Source: Coxiellaceae bacterium UBA6002
GTDB taxonomy: Bacteria > Pseudomonadota > Gammaproteobacteria > UBA6002
Direction of reading: 5' to 3'
DNA: 23,290 nucleotides
Assembly (NCBI GenBank): GCA_002429595.1
Contig: DJAM01000100.1
Span: 1-23,290, forward strand
Under the pieces are notes generated by a model, which worked only from the letters and a program-made list of their open reading frames with translations, did not search any database and had not been told where the DNA came from. The number at the start of each line of letters is the position of its first letter. The stretch's first letter is position 1. The position numbers were made by a program, and so were the translations under genes. Positions 16,182-23,290 of this stretch are shown piece after piece.

Positions 16182-17192
16182 ATGTGGAATCGTTTGAAGG
16201 AAAGAATTAGGATTGATCCCCGCCGGAATATCGTACATGAGCTGGTTAATCAACTGCGCCAACAAGATAAATGGGATCAGATCGAAGAGAGCATTAAGCA
16301 GCTAGCTCCCCATAGTCTTAATAAAAAAGAAAATGAAGTTCGATTCCATATCTTAGGACTACATGCTTCTCGACGGCAGCAACATCGCCAAGCAATACAA
16401 TATTTCCAAGAAGGTCTACAATTTGTGCCCAATAGCCACCTTCTTAAATTCTCTGAAGGCCAAGAATATATCTTTCTCAAGACACCTCGCAGAGCTTTCG
16501 AAATTTTTGATCAGTGTCATTTTCCAATGCTACCCTCAGAATATGTCCTAAAAATGAGTCACTATGCTTATTTGTATGACCAATACGAGCGTGGTATTGA
16601 TTATATTTCGGAATTTTTACCGATCTATCTCGAATTAAAAAACTTGGACGATCATTTCCTAACAACGCGAGGCCTGCCATTTTTTAATGTTGCATGGGAT
16701 CACCTCGCTGTGCATTGTATTTTAAGTCACAATAAAGATCGAGTGATCCAACTATCCAATACCATCAAAGAAAACTGTTCCGAATATGATTTTAATTATC
16801 TAGACGCAAAAATTAATGCTTATCTTGGCGACGATGCAAGCCAATTAAATGATTTGTTATCTAGTTATGTGGCCCAAGAAGAACAGTATGATGTCCAATA
16901 CGCATACAATCGTTTGCAGTTACTTTGTTTTAACTATGTCGATATTCTTGATTACGATGACGCCTTATCTCTATTAGACAACATTGCAATCGAAAAAAAC
17001 GATTTTTCATGGTTAGAAGATGTAGTTTTACTAGCAAAGGCAGTTGCAGCAAATAAATTTGATAAGAGCTACGATGAAGAAGAATATATCGAGCAGTTCC
17101 TAAAGCGCCAACCATATTTATTTGGTCCGGAAGTTATTCTGCCCTTTGCTTTCTTGCCCTATCAGGAAAAGTTGAAGAAAACGATTCGTTAG
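16182..17192 (+). CDS. TPR-like helical repeat protein, function unknown
   Basis: This 336-residue protein has helical hairpins of tetratricopeptide type, clearest at about 50-95 (FHILGLHASRRQQHRQAIQY, then the FQEGLQFVPNS turn) and again around 95-125 (KTPRRAFEIFDQC). Later hairpins are degenerate. No signal peptide or membrane segment is visible. I recognise no specific family; such repeats mediate protein contacts. The ribosome site is weak (GAG). It begins 64 bases after the SDR gene, so co-transcription is possible. Its stop codon is 3 bases from the first unit of the repeat array at 17196-17327. Confidence 0.7.
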   Translation: MWNRLKERIRIDPRRNIVHELVNQLRQQDKWDQIEESIKQLAPHSLNKKENEVRFHILGLHASRRQQHRQAIQYFQEGLQFVPNSHLLKFSEGQEYIFLKTPRRAFEIFDQCHFPMLPSEYVLKMSHYAYLYDQYERGIDYISEFLPIYLELKNLDDHFLTTRGLPFFNVAWDHLAVHCILSHNKDRVIQLSNTIKENCSEYDFNYLDAKINAYLGDDASQLNDLLSSYVAQEEQYDVQYAYNRLQLLCFNYVDILDYDDALSLLDNIAIEKNDFSWLEDVVLLAKAVAANKFDKSYDEEEYIEQFLKRQPYLFGPEVILPFAFLPYQEKLKKTIR

Positions 17193-17195
17193 CTC

Positions 17196-17327
17196 TGTCA
17201 TTCCCGCGTTAACATGTCATTCCCGCGCAGGCGGGAACCCATCTTTGCAGCTGCACCATGGGATGGATTCCCGCCGCGCGGGAATGACAAGATAACGCGG
17301 GGATGACAAGTTAACGCGGGGATGACA
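17196..17327. repeat. dRS3-like MITE core with inverted tandem arms, between convergent genes
   Basis: One 19-bp left unit (17196-17214, TGTCATTCCCGCGTTAACA) is followed by the core inverted repeat. Its left half (17215-17242) starts TGTCATTCCCGCGCAGG and its right half (17263-17289) ends CGCGCGGGAATGACA, one base shorter. Two right units follow at 17290-17308 and 17309-17327, of type AGTTAACGCGGGGATGACA, mirroring the left unit including its TTAAC spacer. It fills the whole gap between the stop codons of the genes ending at 17192 and 17334 and could serve both as a bidirectional terminator. Confidence 0.9.
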
Positions 17328-17333
17328 GGACTT

Positions 17334-18950
17334 TTAAACTCCAACTAGCATCACCTTATCTTCCTCGATACCAAATCCATTAAGAGCTTCCATCTCTTTG
17401 CGTACTAGCTTATCAAGTTCCGTAACCGCTGTTTCTTTTTTAGGATTCTGGTTCAATAATGCGTATTCACAGGCATTTTTAATTGCGTTTAGTTTTGCTA
17501 AGCGACTACCAATACTGCAATCCGCATCGAGCTTTTCATAATTTTTGTGAGCTCGTTTAATCGCATTAGATACTGATTGACTAAAAAATCCGCAATTCCA
17601 AGAGAGGATATGTGCATGGTAACTTTTAGTGGTAGCTAATGGCGCTGAGGAGCTTCCTGACAACATTAATCGCGATAACTTAACATAAGCAAAATCTTGA
17701 TCATGCTTTGCCGTTTCTTTTGATTGTTGTTTTACTTGTTTTTTAGTGTTGTATTTAACTTCTTGGACTGAACCTGCGTCCATGTAACTTAATAAGTAGC
17801 TAGTCAGGTTTCTCCAAGTACCGGCAGATACTGAATGTTCAACTTTTGTTTTTGTTGGTAACGAGATAGCGAAAGTATCTTGAAGTAACGTCTTGGTTTC
17901 AAAAATATCTGGAAATAAATTGCTTCCGATAAAGTTCCAAAAGGTGCTCCCCATCTGAAAAAATTTCTTTATGTGGCCCATGCCTTTGTCTATCGCTGCC
18001 ACGATAGTGGTACCAATGATATTCATAGGTGCAAGAATAATATCAATAGCGAAAGTTTTAATTTCACTGTACGACGGTGAACGATTATAGCCAATTGCTT
18101 CATAGGACATATTGCCCGCAGAAATTATGGTGGATACATAAGCAACCAAGCCGATGTAACCGCAAATAGTTGCGGGTAGTAATAATGGCGGAAAAGCGAA
18201 AGATAGAAGATAAAATGCAACTGCGGCGACACCCACAGCTAAGCCTATACTGCAAGATAAGGTCGCCGTATTACTGAAAAGCCTTTCATTTTTAGTTTGC
18301 TTTTTGACATCTTGATAATAGCCATCAAATAACCGCTTAGATAAGATAGTTGCTTGTCTTAAGGCAAAGCGTTGTGTCTCACTAAGGACACTCCTCTTCT
18401 CCAAATACTCGGAAAGTGCTACTGCCTTAGCGTGTGCCTCTAAGCAGTCGCCACGTGTTCTTAATTTAACGAGGGTATGAGGGCTACTTAAGTTCTTTAA
18501 TGCTATGACTGTTGGATTAAAAGGATCAATTAGATCCAAAGTGTGGTGAATCGCTTGCCGCAAGGCACGTTCTTGAAGAAGTTTGAGAAATTTCGGGTGA
18601 TCTTTTTCAAATTTTTCGATAGCAGCGAGCTTTTCTGGATTGTTGCCATAAAGCTGTTTAGCGCTATCCAAAGTTGTATCAAGAGCTTCTTGAATGGGTG
18701 CAATAGGTTCTGGCTCTGGGTACAGAGGGCCACCGACTCTAAGCGGCGTAATTCGGGTTTCGAACGGCCTTGCTCCAGACCAAAGTTTAGGATGTTTGAG
18801 AATGCTAAAGGCCGCATTTGGAGCTTTTTTTACGGGCGCTAAGTGTTCATTAGGCAAAAAAGCTAGCCTTTTCTCAACCCATTCGCGATATTCTTGCTCC
18901 TGGTCGGAATTAACGCCTGACAAATAGCGAAGAGTTAATGCCATCTTCAT
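17334..18950 (-). CDS. Unknown 538-residue protein with central membrane segments (effector candidate)
   Basis: I do not recognise this protein. A soluble, charged N-terminal part of about 225 residues is followed by two adjacent hydrophobic segments (about 229-252 and 254-278) and a weaker one (about 298-320). A Ser/Lys-rich soluble C-terminal part of some 210 residues comes after that. There is no signal peptide, so the hydrophobic pair would have to insert as a hairpin. This layout is common among Legionella and Coxiella effectors that embed in host membranes; that role is inferred. The start ATG at 18950 has an AGGGG ribosome site 4-5 bases upstream. It is divergent from the ankyrin-HAD gene with 128 bases between, and its stop abuts the repeat array. 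Confidence 0.7.
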   Translation of the reverse strand: MKMALTLRYLSGVNSDQEQEYREWVEKRLAFLPNEHLAPVKKAPNAAFSILKHPKLWSGARPFETRITPLRVGGPLYPEPEPIAPIQEALDTTLDSAKQLYGNNPEKLAAIEKFEKDHPKFLKLLQERALRQAIHHTLDLIDPFNPTVIALKNLSSPHTLVKLRTRGDCLEAHAKAVALSEYLEKRSVLSETQRFALRQATILSKRLFDGYYQDVKKQTKNERLFSNTATLSCSIGLAVGVAAVAFYLLSFAFPPLLLPATICGYIGLVAYVSTIISAGNMSYEAIGYNRSPSYSEIKTFAIDIILAPMNIIGTTIVAAIDKGMGHIKKFFQMGSTFWNFIGSNLFPDIFETKTLLQDTFAISLPTKTKVEHSVSAGTWRNLTSYLLSYMDAGSVQEVKYNTKKQVKQQSKETAKHDQDFAYVKLSRLMLSGSSSAPLATTKSYHAHILSWNCGFFSQSVSNAIKRAHKNYEKLDADCSIGSRLAKLNAIKNACEYALLNQNPKKETAVTELDKLVRKEMEALNGFGIEEDKVMLVGV

Positions 18951-19078
18951 TCACCCCTAGTAAAGTGAAACCACCTACTAAAGTATAAAGACTGCACATT
19001 AAGAAAAGCTTAGCAGCTAGCATTTTTTGTGGTATTTTTATTAAATTCCAATTAAGTTAAGGGTGACATCCAAATCCT

Positions 19079-20590
19079 ATGCAGTTACCAGCCGAATTAG
19101 TCTTAAGCTTTGAGACCCCAAAACACATGGCTGCTCTTATTGTTCTGGTCGAGAAAATATTAGGGCTTAAGCCTGTACTGGGTCCCCTAGATTGTTCTCA
19201 GGCACTAGACAGGCTTAAGCAAAATAAAGACAAAGAACAAAGTGTTTTTTTTCGTGAATTAATTGATGAGTTTTTTACTGAAGAAAATTTTGACTTAATT
19301 AATACGATCTTTGAGCTTACTCCAGGGATTTTGTTTCCTTATCCGTGTTCAGTCGAAGTTTTATGGCAAAAAATAACTCGGATGCCAAATTACCTATTAT
19401 TATTTCCTAACTACATCAAAGCCTATCAGCAGTTAGCTAAAAATAAATACTTTACGAAGCCACACCCGACGCCTTTGCATTTCGCTGCAAAAGAAGCAAC
19501 TATTTGGATTATCGATCTTATATTGCAACTGGGTCATTCTTGGCAGGTACTTGACCATAATAAAAAAAGCATCCTGGATGTTGTCTTAGTGCATAAAAGA
19601 CAAAGCGCTTTGGAATATTTAAGCGCTACTAATATGTTGCCTAGCTTAATGGAAATTACCACTAATGTTGATTTGCCAAGTCTAACTTCTCTGTTACCTA
19701 CACATATTGATCCAAAAATCATTGTAGCATTAGATTTGGATGGGACTTTAGCGAGCGCACGCTTGCCTTTTGCTTCGTGGCATAGAAATTTTCGAGAAGC
19801 CGGCTTATTTGTAAGAACCTCTTTAGGTGATTACATTATTCATCCAGGTGCTTTGGAATTGGTAAGGATGCTTGTGTCAATGCCCAATGTGGAGCTTACT
19901 TTTTTTAGTGCTGGCCACAAAACACGTAATTTAGAATTAGTTTATGGCATCTTGTGCTTAGCATTAGGTACGAAAAAAGCTGATGAAGTATTCAAAAACT
20001 GTCGAATTTTGTCGAGGGAAGAATGTTTGGGTTATATGAGTTTCTTGAAAAGACAGAATTTTAATATCAAAGACAGTGTCACTTACAAGAATGTTCTTGC
20101 ACTTGATCCAAATCCGAACTGGACAGTTATCTTTGATGATTGCCATGGCAACGCTTTTCCCAATCAAGAAGGCAATTTGCTTTTCTTAAGGTGGAGTCAA
20201 GAACAGCAATTAAAAGCTTTTCAAGATATACGAATTCAATCTATGTATGGCTGTCCACATCGAGACCAAGAATTTTTTCGCGCTAACCTCTTATACTATG
20301 CTGCAGGTTTATTTCTGACCGCTTTGCAATTCGCAAAACAACGTGATATCACTTTAAGAGATGCGTTATTTAGATTGCAGTTTAAGATGGAGGGAGACTT
20401 CTATGTTTATGACAAGAAAGTAGCAAAGCAAACCAAATACCATGAAAAAGGCTTAGAAGCGTTTAGAAAAGTTCATCGCGATGCCTGTTTTTTAACGGGA
20501 CCGTGGCAGGGTACATTTTTTAATCGCGCTCGAAAATTCATTAGAACAAATCAGGCAGAGACTTCCGCCAGTACTCTTCAACCAGGTTAA
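19079..20590 (+). CDS. Ankyrin-like plus HAD/CTD-phosphatase-like fusion protein (effector candidate)
   Basis: The 503 residues hold two recognisable parts. Residues about 129-183 look like one to two ankyrin repeats (TPLHFAAKEATIWIIDLILQ, then an LDHNKKSILDVVL turn). Residues about 213-375 look like a HAD-superfamily phosphatase. There the catalytic motif DLDGT gives nucleophile Asp 219 and general acid Asp 221. FFSAG (Ser 277) is motif II, a Lys near 337 could be motif III, and IFDDC (Asp 353-354) is motif IV. The spacing and the FFSAG strand recall FCP1/SCP-type (NIF) protein phosphatases, though those usually read DLDET. The last 120 residues are basic and end in a small-polar tail (NQAETSASTLQPG), as seen on many Dot/Icm substrates. 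No signal peptide is seen. Ribosome site: AAGGGTGA, rather far upstream. A role in dephosphorylating a host protein is inference. Confidence 0.78.
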   Translation: MQLPAELVLSFETPKHMAALIVLVEKILGLKPVLGPLDCSQALDRLKQNKDKEQSVFFRELIDEFFTEENFDLINTIFELTPGILFPYPCSVEVLWQKITRMPNYLLLFPNYIKAYQQLAKNKYFTKPHPTPLHFAAKEATIWIIDLILQLGHSWQVLDHNKKSILDVVLVHKRQSALEYLSATNMLPSLMEITTNVDLPSLTSLLPTHIDPKIIVALDLDGTLASARLPFASWHRNFREAGLFVRTSLGDYIIHPGALELVRMLVSMPNVELTFFSAGHKTRNLELVYGILCLALGTKKADEVFKNCRILSREECLGYMSFLKRQNFNIKDSVTYKNVLALDPNPNWTVIFDDCHGNAFPNQEGNLLFLRWSQEQQLKAFQDIRIQSMYGCPHRDQEFFRANLLYYAAGLFLTALQFAKQRDITLRDALFRLQFKMEGDFYVYDKKVAKQTKYHEKGLEAFRKVHRDACFLTGPWQGTFFNRARKFIRTNQAETSASTLQPG

Positions 20591-20607
20591 TTTTTTTAAA
20601 GAGAGTA

Positions 20608-20645
20608 AAACGCTCCCTTTCTAAATTCTTAGAAAAAGAGCGTTT
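20608..20645 (-). terminator. Hairpin terminator downstream of the outer-membrane protein gene
   Basis: AAACGCTC (20608-20615) pairs with GAGCGTTT (20638-20645). Inside, TTTCTAA and TTAGAAA (20618-20624, 20629-20635) extend the stem around an ATTC loop. It lies 4 bases past the stop of the minus-strand gene, and the stem runs into TTTT on that strand. It also sits 18 bases after the convergent ankyrin-HAD gene, so it may act in both directions. Confidence 0.75.
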
Positions 20646-20649
20646 GCGT

Positions 20650-21801
20650 TTACAGATGCCAAGTGATCTGTGCGTAAGGTCCATTAGCGGAGAAGTTGTT
20701 GGTTTCAATAGCGGTAATCTTTTGTGCAGGTACATCGACCGTAGAAGAGATATCACCCCTGATTAAATTGAACGCATCCCAGTAACGATAGACGGAGTAT
20801 CCGACCTCAACTGTTAAGCTTGATTTATTGCAAAAGCAAAATGAGTAATCGAGGCCTAATTTAGCATCGAGATTTGGCACTATATGTTTCAAAGTAGGTC
20901 TTGTGAAACGGTTGGTAACAGCTGTTGTCGGTCCTACCACAGGATCTACGACAGTTGAAACTAAAGTAATGAAGCTACTAGCATAAGTATCACCAATCAA
21001 TAAGCTTGTATCAAAGTGACCTACAACACCAAGTCCACATCGGCCTAAGCCATATCTCAAATCCAAAGATCCTAAAGGACCAATACCTTTGAAGTGGCTT
21101 TTAACCGCTCCGATCGCAGCACCTTCTGTAATAAATGGAGGAAGATCGTCAACAATAACGCGTAGTGTCAGTGGCGAATTAAAGGTTAGTTGATGATCTA
21201 AATAACCATAGCGAGCTCCAATTGAAGCTTGTAGCTTAAATGGTCCACATGATTCAAAAAATTGTTTGCCAATTTTTAAGTCGAATTGGTCAAATTTGTA
21301 GTGCAGATGCGCATCACTTCTTAGCGCTATAATCGATGTGACATCTGGATCATCAATAGGGAAAAGAGCATTGGTTGAAAATAAGCTAGCAAAACTCACA
21401 CTCATCGGGTCGCCATCATCGGTGGTGTTGAGACCATGAGTTTTATTACTAAAGTGCAGATAGTCTGCTTCAATGTTTAAAGAGCTGCAAGGTAAGTCAT
21501 ATCCTACCGTTGCCTGCCATGCCCAATCGTGAGATGGTTTAAAAGGACGGTCTTCAGCTCGGAATACTAAATCAGCCGGATCATCTGATTCTAGAAATTG
21601 CCAGCTATCAGTGGCTTGACCGATGTTAGTTTCGGTCGGTTGTAATGAGAAACCGGAAAAACCAAAGTAAAAGCCACCTGGTAAGTTTGGTGAACATAAC
21701 CCTGGAGTGTAACCTTTAACACAGCAGTCAGAGCTAAAACCAAGCACTTGGTTACATAAAATAAGTCCCAAGCCGATAGTAAGCGCTTTATATCGCATCA
21801 T
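20650..21801 (-). CDS. Legionella-type (Lpg1974-like) outer-membrane beta-barrel protein
   Basis: This 383-residue protein has a signal peptide (MMRYKALTIGLGLILCNQVLG), then a mature part beginning FSSDCCVKGYTPGLCSPN. Alternating amphipathic strands and a terminal aromatic ITWHL fit an outer-membrane barrel. GGFYFGFSGFSLQPTET, FKPSHDWAWQATVGYDLPC, the repeated IGARYGYLDHQL type of strand and VGYSVYRYWDAFNLI resemble the Lpg1974 pore-forming / MOMP-like family of Legionella. About eight cysteines occur in the mature part (CC, LC, PC, SC, RC, FCFC), which is unusual for barrels and recalls the disulfide-linked Legionella MOMP. Porin activity and disulfide linkage are inferred from the family. 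The start has AAGGA 7 bases upstream, and a strong hairpin ends the gene. Confidence 0.85.
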   Translation of the reverse strand: MMRYKALTIGLGLILCNQVLGFSSDCCVKGYTPGLCSPNLPGGFYFGFSGFSLQPTETNIGQATDSWQFLESDDPADLVFRAEDRPFKPSHDWAWQATVGYDLPCSSLNIEADYLHFSNKTHGLNTTDDGDPMSVSFASLFSTNALFPIDDPDVTSIIALRSDAHLHYKFDQFDLKIGKQFFESCGPFKLQASIGARYGYLDHQLTFNSPLTLRVIVDDLPPFITEGAAIGAVKSHFKGIGPLGSLDLRYGLGRCGLGVVGHFDTSLLIGDTYASSFITLVSTVVDPVVGPTTAVTNRFTRPTLKHIVPNLDAKLGLDYSFCFCNKSSLTVEVGYSVYRYWDAFNLIRGDISSTVDVPAQKITAIETNNFSANGPYAQITWHL

Positions 21802-21885
21802 CTATATCCTTATAAATTAAAAGCTTAGAGGTAAAAAATCAGTTTTGCTTGGGCATTCTAACAAAGGTTAGGAGCAATAAACAGC

Positions 21886-23103
21886 TTAGTTGGCTCGGCG
21901 TTTATCAGTTGCTTTGCGCTTCCCATATCTTTTCTTAGGTTTTTTCTCAAACTCTTTTTCAAAAGTGGGATTGGTCACTTGAGTATGATCGAAATTCACT
22001 TGAGTTAAGCGTTTGCCAACAGTCTTTTCAATTCGAAGAATATAACGACGATCTTGTTTGGTAGCTAAGGTTATTGCTTCGCCAGCTCTTCCTGCACGAC
22101 CTGTTCGACCAACACGATGAACATAATCTTCAAGGCAACGAGGCAAGTCGAAATTAATAACGTGACTAATATCATGAATGTCAATTCCGCGTGCGGCAAC
22201 ATCTGTTGCTACTAAGTATTGGATTTTGTCATCACGAAGTTGTTCTAACGATTTTTTTCGAATACGTTGACTTAAGTCACCGTGTAATGCTAATGCTTTG
22301 TGACCTTTGACACGTAAATGTTGTGCAAGACTGTCAGCACCAGTTTTAGTCGCAGAAAAAATAATCGCTTTAAAAATTTTCTTCTTCTGTAATAAATTCT
22401 CTAAAAATGAAATTTTTTCTTTGTAGTGATTAGCAATGAATAATTGCTGTTCGATTTGAGTAGGAACCAAAAGCGCTTTCGATAAGTCTAAGTTAATCGG
22501 ATTATTGAGCATCTCGCTAATGATATTATTTAATTTTTTATCCAATGTCGCAGTAAATAACAGAGTTTGTACATCTTTCGGTAGCGACTTGCGAATTTTT
22601 TTGATATCAGCAATAAAACCCATATCTAACATACGATCTGCTTCATCTAATACAAACATCTCAATGGCTCTAAGATCGACTCTACCTTTTTCCATATGAT
22701 CCATGAGTCGTCCTGGTGTTGCGACAATAATATCTAGGGGATTGGCCAACATTTTTTCTTGGTGTCCATAGGAAACGCCACCAATAATAGGAGCAATGGC
22801 AAACTTTACAAATTTACCGTAAGTGCGAGCAGCTTTGGTAATTTGCTGTGCGAGTTCGCGAGTAGGCGTCAAAATGAGAATGCGAGGTTTTTTTTGTAAT
22901 TTAGTTTCGGCTAAGAGATTCAGAGCGGGTAACACAAACGCGGCAGTTTTGCCGGAACCCGTTTCAGTAGCACCAACCAGGTCATTCCCTTCTAAAATCA
23001 AAGGTATCGATTTCGCTTGGATTTCAGTTGGAGTGGTATAACCACAGACTTCAATGGCTTGATGAATTTTGGAATTAAGATTGAGCTGAGCGAACGTATT
23101 CAT
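21886..23103 (-). CDS. DEAD-box ATP-dependent RNA helicase (RhlE-like)
   Basis: This helicase unwinds short RNA duplexes using ATP, probably in ribosome assembly or RNA decay. The 405 residues hold all core motifs in order: Q motif near GYTTPTEIQ, motif I ATETGSGKT (about 45-53), PTRELAQQ, TPGR, DEAD, motif III as TAT instead of the usual SAT, then domain 2 with ATDVAARGIDI and HRVGRTGRAG. A short basic tail (EKKPKKRYGKRKATDKRRAN) replaces the longer RGG-type tails of some paralogues. Length and tail suit RhlE-type enzymes, though SrmB-like is possible. The ATG at 23103 has GAGGA 7 bases upstream. A small hairpin lies in the leader at 23125-23140. The gene is followed by the outer-membrane protein gene 84 bases further on, with its own ribosome site. 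Confidence 0.95.
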   Translation of the reverse strand: MNTFAQLNLNSKIHQAIEVCGYTTPTEIQAKSIPLILEGNDLVGATETGSGKTAAFVLPALNLLAETKLQKKPRILILTPTRELAQQITKAARTYGKFVKFAIAPIIGGVSYGHQEKMLANPLDIIVATPGRLMDHMEKGRVDLRAIEMFVLDEADRMLDMGFIADIKKIRKSLPKDVQTLLFTATLDKKLNNIISEMLNNPINLDLSKALLVPTQIEQQLFIANHYKEKISFLENLLQKKKIFKAIIFSATKTGADSLAQHLRVKGHKALALHGDLSQRIRKKSLEQLRDDKIQYLVATDVAARGIDIHDISHVINFDLPRCLEDYVHRVGRTGRAGRAGEAITLATKQDRRYILRIEKTVGKRLTQVNFDHTQVTNPTFEKEFEKKPKKRYGKRKATDKRRAN

Positions 23104-23124
23104 GATGTCCTCGTAAATAATAGG

Positions 23125-23140
23125 CTGACCGGAGGGTCAG
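23125..23140 (-). promoter_or_regulatory. Small hairpin in the helicase leader
   Basis: CTGACC (23125-23130) and GGTCAG (23135-23140) pair around a GGAG loop, 22 bases before the helicase start codon on the minus strand. It could be an operator or an RNA hairpin near the ribosome site. A second tiny stem CGCTA-GT-TAGCG lies at 23174-23185. No promoter could be assigned with confidence in 23104-23246. Confidence 0.35.
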
Positions 23141-23246
23141 TACATTTATTCACGAAGATACAAAACAAACCCGCGCTAGTTAGCGATTTTTATGAAAAAG
23201 ACATAATCCATGTTTCGGGGGGGTAGGTCAAGTTATTTTTTTGAAT

Positions 23247-23290
23247 TGTCATTCCCGCTGAGGCTGTCGTTCCCGCGCAGGCGGGAACCC
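23247..23290. repeat. Left arm and core start of another dRS3-like array (cut by window edge)
   Basis: A left unit TGTCATTCCCGCTGAGGC (23247-23264) is followed by a core half starting TGTCGTTCCCGCGCAGG (23265-23290). It has the same design as the elements at 12675-12902 and 17196-17327, with a different spacer (TGAGGC). The right half lies beyond the window. Confidence 0.8.

Noticed and set aside
19045..19066. PmrA-like box (TTAAG direct repeat) before the ankyrin-HAD gene
   Set aside because: Only a partial match to the remembered Legionella PmrA consensus and badly placed relative to the start.
21745..21801. Lipoprotein signal on the outer-membrane protein (LILC)
   Set aside because: The residue before Cys is Leu, not Gly, Ala or Ser, and the rest looks like an ordinary type I signal peptide.
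21858..21871. CTAAC-AAAG-GTTAG hairpin between the helicase and outer-membrane protein genes
   Set aside because: Only a 5-bp stem without a T-tract; too weak to call as terminator or operator.

Overview
The window reads as a chromosomal stretch from a moderately AT-rich gammaproteobacterium of the Legionellales type (Legionella, Coxiella, Berkiella or a relative). Four observations point that way: an outer-membrane protein resembling the cysteine-rich Legionella Lpg1974/MOMP-like family, a Ras/Rab-like small GTPase, an ankyrin-HAD phosphatase fusion, and several large low-homology proteins mixed with Sel1 and TPR repeat proteins. This mix is typical of bacteria that live inside eukaryotic hosts and secrete effectors. 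No secretion-system, tRNA, rRNA, phage, transposase or CRISPR gene is visible, so the organism and any secretion claim are inference.

Layout. 1-127: end of a repeat array. 158-1153: Ras-like GTPase with an extra C-terminal domain. 1216-3952: EmrA/EmrB-type efflux pair. 3953-4265: hairpins and a palindromic MITE-like repeat. 4266-5114: secreted alpha/beta hydrolase, convergent with a small membrane protein (5109-5651). 5719-5980: tiny ORF plus a GACGTC palindromic and tandem repeat. 6125-8238: Sel1-repeat protein followed closely by an AraC-family regulator. 8283-8618: CsaA. 8624-12619: unrecognised 1331-residue protein on the minus strand. 12675-12902: large inverted repeat array. 13034-15297: minus-strand housekeeping genes (DUF6496-like protein, periplasmic beta carbonic anhydrase, GGQ ribosome-rescue factor, DUF488 protein) with a second MITE-like element. 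15365-17192: SDR oxidoreductase and TPR-like protein. 17196-17327: second inverted repeat array, between convergent genes. 17334-18950: effector-like membrane protein. 19079-20590: ankyrin-HAD fusion. 20650-23103: outer-membrane protein and DEAD-box RNA helicase. 23247-23290: beginning of a further repeat array.

Functional links are limited. EmrA and EmrB should form one efflux machine. The GGQ factor and the DUF488 protein are likely co-transcribed. The Sel1 gene and the AraC regulator are probably an operon. The GTPase, the 1331-residue protein, the 538-residue membrane protein and the ankyrin-HAD protein are the best candidates for host-directed effectors, but they are scattered rather than organised as a system.

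The most unusual structure is in the repeats. ATTCCC-N8-GGGAAT palindromes (like the Neisseria dRS3 core) are flanked on both sides by inverted tandem arrays whose spacer sequence is specific to each locus yet shared by the two arms. A second family has nested terminal inverted repeats based on CCCTCACCCCAACCCTC. I found no clear new multi-gene biological system.
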